In this document: in pieces, positions 11,065 to 20,376 of the stretch
How positions within the stretch are numbered: the stretch's first letter is position 1
Layout: every line of letters begins with the position of its first letter
Assembly: GCF_003851685.1 (NCBI RefSeq)
Contig: NZ_CP027727.1
Location: forward strand, 1,488,001 to 1,552,000
DNA: 64,000 nucleotides
Direction: 5' to 3'
Source: Pseudomonas sp. R5-89-07
GTDB lineage: Bacteria > Pseudomonadota > Gammaproteobacteria > Pseudomonadales > Pseudomonadaceae
Made by a program: the position numbers and the translations under genes
Notes under the pieces: model-generated
Seen by the model: only the letters and a program-made list of their open reading frames with translations
What the model was told of the DNA's origin: nothing
Database searches by the model: none

Positions 11065-11715
11065 TCATTGAACCGGCCAGACCTCATGATCGCCGATCAC
11101 GAAGATTCGGCGCTCATTGTCCAGCTCCACCGCGTAACCGCCGGTAAACGCGCCAAACGCCGGTAGCAGGCTGACGTGCTGGCCAATCTGGAAGCACGGC
11201 AGGCGTAAACTCTGGCGGCCCCTGCCGCGCAAGCGATACACCGGATGAACATGCCCCGCCAGCACATGGTGGCTGGGATGGGCATCCGGCTCGTGCTGCA
11301 GAGCGAACGGCCCCATCAGTAGAGGCTCCTGCACCACCTCGATGCCCAAGTCGGCAGGCGGGTCTCCGGCGCGTTGATCGTGATTGCCGCGAATCAGCGT
11401 GAGCGGCAACGCGGCATGTCGCCCTCGCCACGCCCTGAGCGCGCCCAGGGTGCCGCTGGCGTGGGAGCCTGGGCCATGAAGGAAATCGCCCAGGAAGATC
11501 ACCCGCTCGCATGTAAATGCCGACAGTAACCGGTCCAGGCGCCGCAGGTTTTCGCTGGTGGTGCCTTGCGGCACCGGTTGCCCGAGGCTTCGATAAGCCG
11601 AAGCCTTGCCGAAGTGCGCGTCGGCGATCAACAGGCTTTGGCGTGCTGGCCAATACACCGCCTTGTCCGCCAGCAACCACAATTGCTCACCCTCGAGCGT
11701 TATCGGACACATCAT
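11065..11715 (-). CDS. pdeM: Ligase-associated metallophosphoesterase PdeM (MPE)
   Basis: A 216-residue calcineurin-like phosphoesterase. The motifs run in order: DAHFGKA, GDFLHG, GNHDQ and GHVHP. In Pseudomonas and other bacteria such MPE enzymes (manganese-dependent DNases) are encoded with an Lhr-type helicase, an ATP-dependent ligase and an MBL exonuclease. Its ATG shares the A of the helicase gene's TGA (TGATG), so the two are coupled; an ATG three bases further in is equally possible. The ligase and exonuclease partners lie 7 kb upstream. Confidence 0.9.
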   Translation of the reverse strand: MMCPITLEGEQLWLLADKAVYWPARQSLLIADAHFGKASAYRSLGQPVPQGTTSENLRRLDRLLSAFTCERVIFLGDFLHGPGSHASGTLGALRAWRGRHAALPLTLIRGNHDQRAGDPPADLGIEVVQEPLLMGPFALQHEPDAHPSHHVLAGHVHPVYRLRGRGRQSLRLPCFQIGQHVSLLPAFGAFTGGYAVELDNERRIFVIGDHEVWPVQ

Positions 11716-14195
11716 CAAGCTTTCCCCCTGTCCGCGACTTTTTCCAGGTCCTTGACCATCCGCGCAATGCGCTCCGAGAGTTTTTCCGAACTCAGGCTTT
11801 CGCGCATCCGCTCCACCAGCAGTGGGAAGGCCAGGGGGGTAGGCCGCTGGATTACATGCAGGTCCAGTTGCAGCGCTGACAGGCGCAGTAATGTCTCTTC
11901 CAGCCGCTGAATGTCCAGTTCATTGCGCAGGACTTCTTCCCCAGCCTGGGTCAGCAGCAGGTTCTGCGGATCATATTGTTTGAACACTTCGAAGAACAAA
12001 CCACTGGAAGCCTGTACCTGCCGAGTACTTTTCGGTGCCCCGGGATAACCGGCGAACACCAGCCCTGCGATGCGCGCAATTTCCCTGAAACGTCGCAACG
12101 CCAATTCACCGGCGTTGAGGCTGGCTGCCACATCCGTCAGCAAATCCTGTGGGCTGAGCAGCGCCTCGTTCAATAGGGCGGGCCAGTGCAGCTCGGTGGC
12201 GCTCAGCAGCTCGAGCCCATAATCATTGACGGCAATGGAAAAGGTCACCGGTTGCTGCCGGCTGACCCGCCATGCCAGCAGGCTCGCCAGCCCAAGATGC
12301 ACCTGGCGTCCGGCGAAGGGGTAGAGAAACAGGTGCCAGCCTTCGCGCGACTTGAGCGCCTCCGCGAGCAAGTGATCGCGAGTCGGCAGGCCGGACCAAC
12401 GCAGTTGTGTCAGCAAAAGCGGCTGCACCGCCTGCATTTCCGGGCCCTCGAACCGGCCTTGAGCCGCGGCATCGAAGCGCTCGATCACCGCCTGCGCCAG
12501 TTCATTGGAAAGCGGCATGCGCCCGCCATTCCAGCGTGGCACGGCGGCTTTTTTCGCGGTGCTGCGGCGTACATAGGCGGTCATGTTTTCCACGCGCACC
12601 AACTCCAGCAGGCGTCCGGCGAACAAAAAGCCGTCTCCCGGCTTGAGTCGCGCAATAAAGCCTTCCTCGACGCTGCCGAGGTTCTTGCCGCCACCGCCTT
12701 TGCTCCAGTACTTCAGATGGATACTCGCATCGCTGACGATAGTGCCCACGCTCATGCGATGACGGCGCGCCAATCGCGCATCGGGAACGCGCCAGATGCC
12801 GTGTTCGTCGGGCTCTACGCGGCGGTAATCCGGGTAAGTGGTGAGCGACAGCCCGCCATGGCGCACGAAGGCCAGGGCCCAGGCCCAATCGGCGTCGGTA
12901 AGCTCGCGGTAGGCCCAGGCACCGCGCACCTCCGCCAGCAGTGCATCAGGGATGAACCCGCCGCCCAGGGCCATGCTGACCAAATGTTGTACCAGCACGT
13001 CTAACGGTTTGTGGGGCGATTCTCGGCCTTCGATGCGCCGCTGGGCAATCGCATCCTTCGCGGCGGCGGCTTCCACCAGTTCCAGGCTGTGGGTCGGCAC
13101 CAGTGTCACCCGTGAGGGCCGCCCTGGTGCATGCCCCGAGCGGCCGGCGCGTTGCATCAGGCGCGCCACGCCCTTGGCCGAGCCGATCTGCAGCACCCGC
13201 TCCACCGGCAGGAAATCCACGCCCAGATCCAGGCTTGAGGTACAGACTACCGCCTTGAGCTGGCCTTCTTTGAGCGCGCGTTCCACCCAGTCACGGGTCT
13301 CCCGTGACAGCGAGCCGTGATGCAGCGCTATCAGGCCGGCCCAGTCCGGCCTGGCCTCCAGCAGGGCCTGGTACCAGATTTCCGACTGCGCGCGGGTATT
13401 GGTGAATACCAGGCAACTGCTGCTGGCGTCCACTTCAGCCACCACTTGCGGCAGCATTTTCAAACCAATATGCCCGGCCCACGGAAAGCGTTCGGCGACC
13501 GGCGGAAGCAGGGTGTCGACCAGCAGCTGTTTAACCGTTTGCCCCTGCACATTGACCCCGCCACCGTGTGGGACCAGTACATCCAGCGCGTGAGCCTGGT
13601 TACCCAAAGTCGCGGAAATACCCCACACCAGCAATTCGGGGTGCCAGCGCCGCAGCCGCGCCAACGCCAATTGCAGTTGCACGCCGCGTTTATTGCCGAT
13701 CAGTTCATGCCATTCGTCCACCACGACCATGCGCAGGTGCCCCAGGCTGACCTCACTGTCGGCGCGCGCCAGCATCAGCGTCAGGCTTTCCGGGGTGGTG
13801 ATCAGCGTGGTGGGCTGACGGCGGGTCTGGCGGGCGCGTTCGCTGCTGCTGGTGTCGCCCGTGCGCAGGCCGACACTCCACGGGATCTGCAGGGTCGCCA
13901 GCGGCGCTTCGAGGGCGCGCGCAGTGTCGGCGGCCAGAGCGCGCATCGGCGTGATCCACAACACGGTCAGCGGTTCGGCCGGTGCCTTGCGCTTGCCGGC
14001 AGCGGGTGGGCGGGTAATGGCGAAACGATTGAGCGCTGCGAACCACAGTGCGTAGGTTTTACCCGCGCCGGTACTCGCGTGAAGCAAACCTGACTGGCCG
14101 TCCTTGACGGCCTTCCACACCTCTTTCTGAAACGCGAACGGACGCCAGCCTCGGGTAGCAAACCATTGTTTCGCAAAATCGACGGGTTTTGCCAT
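11715..14195 (-). CDS. Ligase-associated DEXH-box DNA helicase (Lhr-like)
   Basis: An 826-residue superfamily 2 helicase of the Lhr-core type. The Walker A region is [14 protein letters not shown], motif II is VVDEWHEL, motif III is SATLGN and motif VI is [11 protein letters not shown]. The C-terminal third is the Lhr winged-helix and DUF4145-like extension rather than a nuclease. It ends with coupled translation of pdeM. Lhr-core enzymes translocate 3'-5' on ssDNA and unwind hybrids. The upstream neighbour is the transporter ATPase gene, with a 57-bp gap containing a hairpin. Confidence 0.92.
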   Translation of the reverse strand: MAKPVDFAKQWFATRGWRPFAFQKEVWKAVKDGQSGLLHASTGAGKTYALWFAALNRFAITRPPAAGKRKAPAEPLTVLWITPMRALAADTARALEAPLATLQIPWSVGLRTGDTSSSERARQTRRQPTTLITTPESLTLMLARADSEVSLGHLRMVVVDEWHELIGNKRGVQLQLALARLRRWHPELLVWGISATLGNQAHALDVLVPHGGGVNVQGQTVKQLLVDTLLPPVAERFPWAGHIGLKMLPQVVAEVDASSSCLVFTNTRAQSEIWYQALLEARPDWAGLIALHHGSLSRETRDWVERALKEGQLKAVVCTSSLDLGVDFLPVERVLQIGSAKGVARLMQRAGRSGHAPGRPSRVTLVPTHSLELVEAAAAKDAIAQRRIEGRESPHKPLDVLVQHLVSMALGGGFIPDALLAEVRGAWAYRELTDADWAWALAFVRHGGLSLTTYPDYRRVEPDEHGIWRVPDARLARRHRMSVGTIVSDASIHLKYWSKGGGGKNLGSVEEGFIARLKPGDGFLFAGRLLELVRVENMTAYVRRSTAKKAAVPRWNGGRMPLSNELAQAVIERFDAAAQGRFEGPEMQAVQPLLLTQLRWSGLPTRDHLLAEALKSREGWHLFLYPFAGRQVHLGLASLLAWRVSRQQPVTFSIAVNDYGLELLSATELHWPALLNEALLSPQDLLTDVAASLNAGELALRRFREIARIAGLVFAGYPGAPKSTRQVQASSGLFFEVFKQYDPQNLLLTQAGEEVLRNELDIQRLEETLLRLSALQLDLHVIQRPTPLAFPLLVERMRESLSSEKLSERIARMVKDLEKVADRGKA

Positions 14196-14204
14196 GCGGC
14201 AACT

Positions 14205-14244
14205 GACGCTCTGGAGACTCTATTGCACAGACACTCCAGGCGTC
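14205..14244 (-). other. Hairpin between the transporter ATPase and helicase genes
   Basis: GACGC-T-CTGGAG (14205-14216) pairs with CTCCAG-GCGTC (14234-14244), an 11-bp stem with one bulged base. There is no T-run on the minus strand, so full termination is doubtful. It marks the border between the transporter operon and the repair genes. Confidence 0.5.
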
Positions 14245-14252
14245 ACAAAGGT

Positions 14253-15017
14253 TTACTTCAAGTTGCCGCTCAAAAACTGCTGCAGCCGCTCGCTCTTCGG
14301 ATTGCCCAGCACCTCCGCCGGCGCACCTTGCTCTTCCACCAGGCCCTGGTGCAGGAACAGCACTTGGCTTGAGACCTTGCGCGCGAAGCTCATTTCGTGG
14401 GTCACCATGATCATGGTGCGACCTTCTTCGGCCAGGCCCTGAATGACTTTCAACACTTCACCCACCAGCTCCGGGTCCAATGCCGAGGTGGGTTCGTCGA
14501 ACAGCATCACCTCCGGCTCCATCGCCAATGCGCGGGCAATCGCTACCCGTTGCTGCTGGCCGCCGGACAGGAACGCCGGGTATTGATCAGCCACCCGCGC
14601 GGGCAGGCCGACTTTGTCCAGGTAGCGACGGGCGCGGTCTTCAGCGTCTTTCTTGCTGCACCCCAGCACCCGGCGCGGGGCCATTGTGATGTTTTCCAGC
14701 ACGCTCATGTGGCTCCACAGGTTGAAGTGCTGGAAGACCATGGCCAGCCGTGTGCGCAAGCGTTGCAGCTCGGCATCGTCGGCCACGCGCATGCCGTGGC
14801 GGTCGCTGACCATGCGGATGGTTTGACCGTCCAGGGTCATGGCGCCGTCGTTGGGCGTTTCCAGGAAGTTGATACAGCGCAGGAAGGTGCTCTTGCCCGA
14901 GCCGCTGGCGCCGATCAGGCTGATCACGTCACCGGTCCTGGCCTTGAGCGAGACACCTTTGAGCACTTCATTGTCGCCATAGCTTTTATGCAGGCCTTCA
15001 ACGGTCAATTTGTACAT
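14253..15017 (-). CDS. Basic amino-acid ABC transporter ATPase (HisP/AotP type)
   Basis: A 254-residue ABC ATPase that powers polar amino-acid uptake. Walker A is GASGSGKST, the signature is LSGGQQQRVAIARAL, and Walker B is VMLFDEPTSALD. The start MYKLTVEGLHKSYG at 15017 gives the usual HisP length; a longer reading to 15143 would add residues inside the previous gene. It is the last gene of a five-gene set whose order (binding protein, two permeases, AstE-like protein, ATPase) equals aotJQMOP of P. aeruginosa. Confidence 0.92.
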   Translation of the reverse strand: MYKLTVEGLHKSYGDNEVLKGVSLKARTGDVISLIGASGSGKSTFLRCINFLETPNDGAMTLDGQTIRMVSDRHGMRVADDAELQRLRTRLAMVFQHFNLWSHMSVLENITMAPRRVLGCSKKDAEDRARRYLDKVGLPARVADQYPAFLSGGQQQRVAIARALAMEPEVMLFDEPTSALDPELVGEVLKVIQGLAEEGRTMIMVTHEMSFARKVSSQVLFLHQGLVEEQGAPAEVLGNPKSERLQQFLSGNLK

Positions 15018-15030
15018 GGAGCGTGCATCC

Positions 15031-16149
15031 TCAAGGCGAAAGTAAGTAGCCGCTGCGGTAGGCCTGTGCGCCTGCGACATGGCTGATGACCATCCCGGCA
15101 GTGGCCATGCGTCGCAACGAGCGGGCGTAAAGCAGGCCGGCATTGCGGCAGTGCACGGGCGTTACGCGGTCGGTAATGGGGTCGATGACTTCGGCGATCA
15201 GTTGTCCGGCTTCCAGGTATTCGCCGGGCAGGGCGCTGAACACCAGCAAGCCGCCCACCGGGGTGACCACCGGCTCCACACCGGCCAGGGGTGTGGCCGG
15301 GTAGGCCAGCGCGGGCAGTGGCGCTGCGTGGCCTTCGATCGCGCCGAAGTGGATCAGGTAATCGATGATCGCCTGGCAGTCCAGGGCCGCGAGGCCATGG
15401 TTGACGTCGCCTTGGCCACGCAGCTCGACGGTCACGGAAAAACTGCCCAGTGGGATCGGGAAGCGCTCGCCGAAGCGTTGCTGCAACTGCCACCACACCA
15501 GGGTGAAACATTCATCGAAGGACTGCCCGCCGGAGTCAGTGGCCAGCAGGTTGGCCTCAGAGCCCAGGTAACGGGCGAGCGGTTCCACCTGTGGCCAGGC
15601 CTCGGGCGTGGTGTAGAGGTGCGCCACCGCTTCGAAATCGCAATGCAGGTCCAGCACCATGTCGGCATCGCACGCCAGGCGTTGCAGCACCAGGCGTTGG
15701 GACTGCAATTGAGTCGACGCGGTTTGCGCGGCCAGAGCGTCGGATAAGGCGCTGCGGATCAACTGGGCGTTGCGCTGCGGGTCATCGCCCAGCAAGCCTT
15801 CAACCTGATCGCCAACCGTGTCGCTGAGGTCGACGAACAGGCGATTGAAATTCTGCCCGCTTTCCAGCTCGTAGCGGCCCAGGGGGATGTCCATCAGCAC
15901 CTGTTCCAGCCCCACGGGGTTGGCGACCGGCACCAGAACGATCTCGCTACGCAAGCACCCTGCGGCCGCCAGCTGTGCCAGGCGCGCCTTCAAGTGCCAG
16001 GCCACCAGCATGCCCGGCAGTTCATCGGCATGCAGTGACGATTGTATATACACCTTGCTGCCGGCCTGTTCCGGGCCGAAGTGGAAACTGTGAATCTGCC
16101 GCGCCGTGCCAGGCACCGGCGCAATCAGGTCATGTTGCTGATGACGCAT
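15031..16149 (-). CDS. Succinylglutamate desuccinylase/aspartoacylase family protein (AotO-like)
   Basis: A 372-residue zinc carboxypeptidase-like protein of the AstE/AspA family. SSLHADELPG carries the HxxE zinc ligands and DLHCDF the later His. A lipoyl-like beta segment follows near VTPVGGLLVFSALPGEYLEAGQ. Its place between permease and ATPase genes, 9 nt after one and 13 nt before the other, copies aotO in the P. aeruginosa arginine/ornithine transport operon. The substrate is unknown; an acylated amino acid taken up by the transporter is a reasonable guess. Confidence 0.88.
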   Translation of the reverse strand: MRHQQHDLIAPVPGTARQIHSFHFGPEQAGSKVYIQSSLHADELPGMLVAWHLKARLAQLAAAGCLRSEIVLVPVANPVGLEQVLMDIPLGRYELESGQNFNRLFVDLSDTVGDQVEGLLGDDPQRNAQLIRSALSDALAAQTASTQLQSQRLVLQRLACDADMVLDLHCDFEAVAHLYTTPEAWPQVEPLARYLGSEANLLATDSGGQSFDECFTLVWWQLQQRFGERFPIPLGSFSVTVELRGQGDVNHGLAALDCQAIIDYLIHFGAIEGHAAPLPALAYPATPLAGVEPVVTPVGGLLVFSALPGEYLEAGQLIAEVIDPITDRVTPVHCRNAGLLYARSLRRMATAGMVISHVAGAQAYRSGYLLSP

Positions 16150-16158
16150 GAAAGCTCC

Positions 16159-16869
16159 TTAATGGCTCGGCCCGAGAAAGGCCAGCCAGCGGCGTTCCGC
16201 CAATCGAAACAGGCCGACCAGGGCGAAGGTCACGGCCAGGTAGATCAAGGCGGCGATGCCGAATGACTGAAAGGTCATGAAGGTCGCCGAGTTGGCGTCC
16301 CTGGCGACTTTGAGGATGTCCGGGATGGTGGCGGTGAACGCCACGGTGGTCGAGTGCAGCATCAGGATCACTTCGTTACTGTAGTAGGGCAACGAACGGC
16401 GCAGCGCCGACGGCATGATCACATAGGCATACAACTTCCAACCGCTCAGCCCGTAGGCCTTGGCCGCTTCGACTTCGCCGTGGGCCATGCTGCGGATTGC
16501 CCCGGCGAAAATTTCCGTGGTGTAGGCGCAGGTGTTGAGGGCGAAGGCCAGGATCGTGCAGTTCATCGCATCGCGAAAGAACGCATCGAGCACGGGCTGT
16601 GCGCGTACGGCGGCGATGCTGTAGATGCCGGTATAGCAAATCAGCAATTGGATATACAGCGGCGTGCCGCGAAACAGGTAGGTGTAGAACTGCACCGGCC
16701 AGCGCACCAGGCGCCTGCGCGATACGCGGGCGATAGACAGTGGAATCGATACTAGAAAACCGATGACCAGTGCGGCGCTGAGCAGCCACATGGTCATCGC
16801 CAGGCCGGTGATGTGCTGGCCGTCGCTATAAAGGAAGGGGCGCCAGTATTCCTGCAAAAGCTCGATCAT
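16159..16869 (-). CDS. Amino-acid ABC transporter permease (HisM/AotM type)
   Basis: A 236-residue inner-membrane permease with about five helices. The segment YFRGTPLYIQLLICY near residue 70 and the EAA-loop region EVEAAKAYGLSGWKLYAYVI are typical of polar amino-acid permeases. The start overlaps the stop of the upstream permease gene by 4 bases (ATGA). It forms the heterodimeric channel with that permease. Confidence 0.93.
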   Translation of the reverse strand: MIELLQEYWRPFLYSDGQHITGLAMTMWLLSAALVIGFLVSIPLSIARVSRRRLVRWPVQFYTYLFRGTPLYIQLLICYTGIYSIAAVRAQPVLDAFFRDAMNCTILAFALNTCAYTTEIFAGAIRSMAHGEVEAAKAYGLSGWKLYAYVIMPSALRRSLPYYSNEVILMLHSTTVAFTATIPDILKVARDANSATFMTFQSFGIAALIYLAVTFALVGLFRLAERRWLAFLGPSH

Positions 16870-17594
16870 CGCACTGCCTCCCGTGAGCCTGCGGCGTAGC
16901 GACGTTCAAGACGGCGCAAGACAAAGTTGGAGGCGCTGGTGATCAACAGGTAGATCAGCGCGGCGATTACCAGGAAGTAGAACAGTTGGTAGGTGCTCTT
17001 GCCGGCGTCCTGGGCCGCCTTCACCAGATCGGCCAGGCCGATGATCGACACCAGCGCGGTGGCCTTGAGCATCACCATCCAGTTATTGCCGATGCCCGGC
17101 AGGGCAAAGCGCATCATCTGCGGGAAGGTCACGTAGCGAAACCGTTGCCCGCGCTTGAGCCCATAGGCGGTGGCGGCTTCCAGCTGGCCGCGGGGCACGG
17201 CGAGAATCGCGCCCCGGAAAGTCTCGGTGAAATAAGCCCCGTAGATAAAGCCCAGGGTGATGACCCCGGCGCTGAAGGGGTCGATCTCGATGTATTCCCA
17301 GTCCATGAAGTCTGTAAGGCTGGTCAGCCAGGTTTGCAGGCTGTAGAAAATCAGCAGCATCAACACCAGGTCGGGTACGCCGCGAATCAAGGTGGTGTAG
17401 AGCTGGGCGGGGATACGCAGGAAGGGCAGGCTGGAGAGTTTCGCGCTGGCGCCGAGCAGGCCCAGCAACACGCTGACGGCCAGGGACAGCACCGACAATT
17501 TGATGGTCATCCAGGTGCCTTGCAGCAACAGCGGGCCGAAACCCTTCAAGCTGAATGCGCTCAGCCCGAGGGTTTGCAACAGATCTTCGAACAT
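16866..17594 (-). CDS. Amino-acid ABC transporter permease (HisQ/AotQ type)
   Basis: A 242-residue permease of the HisQ family. TLIRGVPDLVLMLLIFYSLQ and the EAA loop LEAATAYGLKRGQRFRYVTF are diagnostic. It is the first gene after the attenuator-like terminator that separates the binding-protein gene from the membrane components, so it is probably expressed at a lower level than the binding protein. Confidence 0.93.
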   Translation of the reverse strand: MFEDLLQTLGLSAFSLKGFGPLLLQGTWMTIKLSVLSLAVSVLLGLLGASAKLSSLPFLRIPAQLYTTLIRGVPDLVLMLLIFYSLQTWLTSLTDFMDWEYIEIDPFSAGVITLGFIYGAYFTETFRGAILAVPRGQLEAATAYGLKRGQRFRYVTFPQMMRFALPGIGNNWMVMLKATALVSIIGLADLVKAAQDAGKSTYQLFYFLVIAALIYLLITSASNFVLRRLERRYAAGSREAVR

Positions 17595-17614
17595 AAATCA
17601 GGACCTATGGCGAT

Positions 17615-17643
17615 AAAAAAGCGCCCCTTCAGCAAAGGGGCGC
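17615..17643 (-). terminator. Attenuator-like terminator between binding-protein and permease genes
   Basis: On the minus strand GCGCCCC (17643-17637) pairs with GGGGCGC (17627-17621), followed by a six-T run (17620-17615). It lies 9 nt after the binding-protein stop and inside the operon. Partial termination here would explain excess binding protein over permease, a common arrangement in such operons. Confidence 0.85.
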
Positions 17644-17651
17644 CACGGGCA

Positions 17652-18431
17652 TTATTTGCCGCTGTACAGGTTCAGATCGCCAAAGTGTTTCTTCTGGATG
17701 GTGGCGTAGGTGCCATCATCGTGTAACGCTTTGATACCTTTATCCAAAAGAGCCTTGAGCTCAGTGTTACCTTTTTTGATACCGATCGCGGTTTTCGACG
17801 GCAGCAACGGGTCGTCGATTGCAGCGCTGACTTCGTAGTCAGCACCGGCTGGGGACTTCAGGAAACCCAGTTCAGCCTGCAGCATGTCCTGCACGGAGGC
17901 ATCGAGACGGCCGGAAGTGAGGTCTGCATACACCTGGTCCTGGTTGGCGTAGGCCTTGGTGGTCACGCCGGCCTTGTCCAGCACAGCCTTGGCATAGGCT
18001 TCCTGAATAGTGCCTTGCTCGTAGCCCACGGATTTGCCCTTGAGCGACGCAGGCGTTGAATACCCGGCGCCTTTCTTGAACACCAGAGACGTTGGACCCG
18101 AGAACAGCTCGTTGGAGAAGTCGATAGCCTTCTCGCGCACCGGGGTCACGGTCATGGACGAAATCACGCCGTCGAACTTGTTGGCTTTCAGGCCCGGAAT
18201 CATGCCGTCGAAGTCGCTTTCTACCCACTTGCATTTGACCTTCAGCTCCGCGCAGATGGCATTGCCCAGGTCGATGTCGAAACCCACCAGGCTGCCGTCG
18301 GCAGCTTTGGATTCGAACGGCGCGTAGGACGGATCGACACCGAAACGCAATTCCTTGTAGTCCTTGGCGGTTGCAACACCTGCAGCCATGCACAGAGCCA
18401 GTGCAGAAAGGGTCAGCAATGCTTTTTTCAT
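17652..18431 (-). CDS. Periplasmic lysine/arginine/ornithine/histidine-type binding protein (AotJ-like)
   Basis: A 259-residue solute-binding protein of family 3. The signal peptide MKKALLTLSALALCMAAG ends near ATAKD, giving a mature start at about residue 23. The FGVDPSYAPFESK and VGFDIDLGNAICAELKVKC blocks are characteristic of HisJ/ArgT/AotJ proteins, including a cysteine pair. AGGGAAC precedes the ATG. A candidate sigma-54 promoter lies about 80 bp upstream. The exact ligand cannot be read from sequence; a basic amino acid is likely. Confidence 0.92.
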   Translation of the reverse strand: MKKALLTLSALALCMAAGVATAKDYKELRFGVDPSYAPFESKAADGSLVGFDIDLGNAICAELKVKCKWVESDFDGMIPGLKANKFDGVISSMTVTPVREKAIDFSNELFSGPTSLVFKKGAGYSTPASLKGKSVGYEQGTIQEAYAKAVLDKAGVTTKAYANQDQVYADLTSGRLDASVQDMLQAELGFLKSPAGADYEVSAAIDDPLLPSKTAIGIKKGNTELKALLDKGIKALHDDGTYATIQKKHFGDLNLYSGK

Positions 18432-18511
18432 TATGTGTTCCCTGGAAACCAAGATAAGCGCTTGTGGCGCGTTTAGGACTGTTACTGAACGGTGTCAGAC
18501 GGATCCCAAGT

Positions 18512-18527
18512 AGCAATTTCTGCACCA
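18512..18527 (-). promoter_or_regulatory. Candidate sigma-54 promoter for the amino-acid transporter operon
   Basis: On the minus strand TGGTGCAGAAATTGCT places GG and GC exactly 10 nt apart, as in the -24/-12 consensus TGGCAC-N5-TTGCW, with a TTGCT -12 element. Transcription would start near 18500, about 70 nt before the binding-protein ATG. Several Pseudomonas amino-acid transporters depend on RpoN, so the call is plausible but unproven. Confidence 0.5.
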
Positions 18528-18582
18528 TAGTTCCGAATGATCGTTTTAAAAGGTGGGATGAGGGATTTCTAAGCGTAGGAAA

Positions 18583-18613
18583 TGCCCATTAGTGGGCACT
18601 GATAGAGTAGTGC
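18583..18613. promoter_or_regulatory. Overlapping inverted repeats, possible activator sites
   Basis: TGCCCA-TTAG-TGGGCA (18583-18598) is a perfect inverted repeat. GCACT (18596-18600) and AGTGC (18609-18613) form a second one that overlaps it. They lie about 80-110 bp upstream of the predicted sigma-54 start, the usual distance for enhancer-binding proteins. Confidence 0.45.
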
Positions 18614-18641
18614 ACCATTTAAGATCGAACGGAAATCCAAC

Positions 18642-18731
18642 TGTGGGACGGGGCTTGCCCCCGATAGCAGTGGATCAGGCACAAATGCTGTGACTGTCAT
18701 ACCGCCATCGGGGGCAAGCCAGCTCCCATAG
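18642..18731. repeat. REP doublet (REPIN), 90-bp face-to-face type, degenerate
   Basis: TGTGGGACGGGGCTTGCC opens the element and a partner with two changes (GGCAAGCCAGCTCCCATA) closes it. It separates the ligase stop from the transporter promoter region. The base changes suggest an older copy. Confidence 0.85.
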
Positions 18732-18741
18732 TTGATTTGTG

Positions 18742-20376
18742 TCAGGCCAGTAAGTCCTGCAGCGTGGCGAGATTGTCGGCTTCCTCCACCGGCTTGTCCT
18801 GGCGCCAGCGCAACATCCGCGGAAACCGCACCGCAATCCCGCTCTTGTGCCGCTTGGACAGGGCGATGCCTTCAAAACCCAACTCGAACACCATGCTCGG
18901 CGTCACGCTGCTGACCGGGCCGAATTTTTCTACCGTGGTTTTGCGCACGATTGCGTCGACCTTGCGCATTTCTTCGTCAGTCAGTCCGGAATACGCCTTG
19001 GCGAACGGCACCAGTGTGCGCTCGCTACCCGGCGGGCCGTCCCATACCGCGAAGGTGTAATCGCTGTACAGGCTGGCGCGTCGACCATGGCCGCGCTGAG
19101 CGTAGATCAACACAGCGTCGACGCTGAACGGATCGACCTTCCACTTCCACCACAGGCCCATATCCTTGGTGCGGCCCACGCCGTAGAGGCCTTTGCGGTC
19201 CTTGAGCATCATGCCTTCCACGCCGAGGCTGCGGGAGGCTTCGCGCTGCTCGGCCAACGCTTGCCAGGTAGGCCCCTCAAGCAGCGGCGAGGGCAATAAC
19301 ACCGGTTGATTACACGCCGCGATCACGCGTTCCAGCTGTGTGCGGCGTTCAGCCAGTGTGTGGTTGCGCCAGTCGTCGCCCTGATATTCCAGCAGGTCGT
19401 AGGCGAGCACCGCCACCGGCGCATCCTCGAGTACTTTTTTACTCAGGGTCTTGCGGCCGATCCGCTGTTGCAGCAGGGCGAAGGGTTGCACCGCGTCCTT
19501 CCAGACCACGATTTCACCGTCGATCACCGTGCCATCCGGCAAGCCACTGACCAGGCTGTGCAGCTCCGGGAAGCGCTCGGTCACCAGTTCTTCACCACGG
19601 GACCAGACCCACAAGCGCCCTTCACGCTTGACCAGTTGCGCGCGAATGCCATCGAATTTCCACTCCACCTGCCAGTCGGCGGGGGCGCCAAGCAGGGCCT
19701 CGAACTGCTCCACCGGTTGCGCCAAGCCATGAGCAAGAAAAAACGGATACGGCTGACCGCCGCGCTGCGCATGCTCGTCGGACGATTCGGCGGCGATCAG
19801 CTTGAGGTAGCCGGCAGCGGTGGGGCGATTGGACAAATCGGTGTAGCCCACCAGCCGCTGAGCCACGCGCTTGCTGTCGAGCCCGGCCATGGCGGCAAGC
19901 GCGCGAGTGACCAGCAGTTTGGACACGCCCACGCGAAAGCTGCCGGTGATCAACTTGATGCACACCATCAGGCTTGGTTGGTCCAGCTGCGCCCACAACG
20001 CGGGCAAGCGTTCGGCCAGATCAGCGGGCGCCAAGCCACGCAGCGGTAACAGTTTTTCTTCCAGCCATACCGCCAGGCCGTCCTCAGAGGTGTAGGGCGA
20101 TTCGGGCAGCAGCAGGGAAATCGTCTCTGCCAGGTCACCGACAGACTGGTAGCTTTCCTCGAACAACCACGGCTCGATGCTTGCCGCTTCGGTCGCCATA
20201 TCCCTCAGCAGACGGGTCGGTACCAATTGTCGTGGCCGCCCACCGGAGAGGAAATACACCGCCCACGCCGCGTCCTCCGGTGGTGCCTGCTGAAAATAGT
20301 CCTGCAATGCCGCCAGCTTTGCGTTGCTGGAAGTGGTCGCGTCGAGGTTGGCGTACAGCTCGGCGAAGGCCTTCAT
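18742..20376 (-). CDS. ATP-dependent DNA ligase (repair-cluster type)
   Basis: A 544-residue ligase. An N-terminal DNA-binding domain (about 1-200) precedes the nucleotidyltransferase domain, whose motif I is EWKFDGIR with the adenylated Lys at about residue 240. GTVIDGEIV, EGMMLKDR and WWKWKVDPF are further ligase motifs, and an OB domain ends the protein. In Pseudomonas such ligases are encoded next to an MBL exonuclease, an Lhr-core helicase and an MPE nuclease. Its start overlaps the exonuclease stop by 4 bases. The helicase and MPE genes are separated from it here by a transporter operon. Confidence 0.93.
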   Translation of the reverse strand: MKAFAELYANLDATTSSNAKLAALQDYFQQAPPEDAAWAVYFLSGGRPRQLVPTRLLRDMATEAASIEPWLFEESYQSVGDLAETISLLLPESPYTSEDGLAVWLEEKLLPLRGLAPADLAERLPALWAQLDQPSLMVCIKLITGSFRVGVSKLLVTRALAAMAGLDSKRVAQRLVGYTDLSNRPTAAGYLKLIAAESSDEHAQRGGQPYPFFLAHGLAQPVEQFEALLGAPADWQVEWKFDGIRAQLVKREGRLWVWSRGEELVTERFPELHSLVSGLPDGTVIDGEIVVWKDAVQPFALLQQRIGRKTLSKKVLEDAPVAVLAYDLLEYQGDDWRNHTLAERRTQLERVIAACNQPVLLPSPLLEGPTWQALAEQREASRSLGVEGMMLKDRKGLYGVGRTKDMGLWWKWKVDPFSVDAVLIYAQRGHGRRASLYSDYTFAVWDGPPGSERTLVPFAKAYSGLTDEEMRKVDAIVRKTTVEKFGPVSSVTPSMVFELGFEGIALSKRHKSGIAVRFPRMLRWRQDKPVEEADNLATLQDLLA

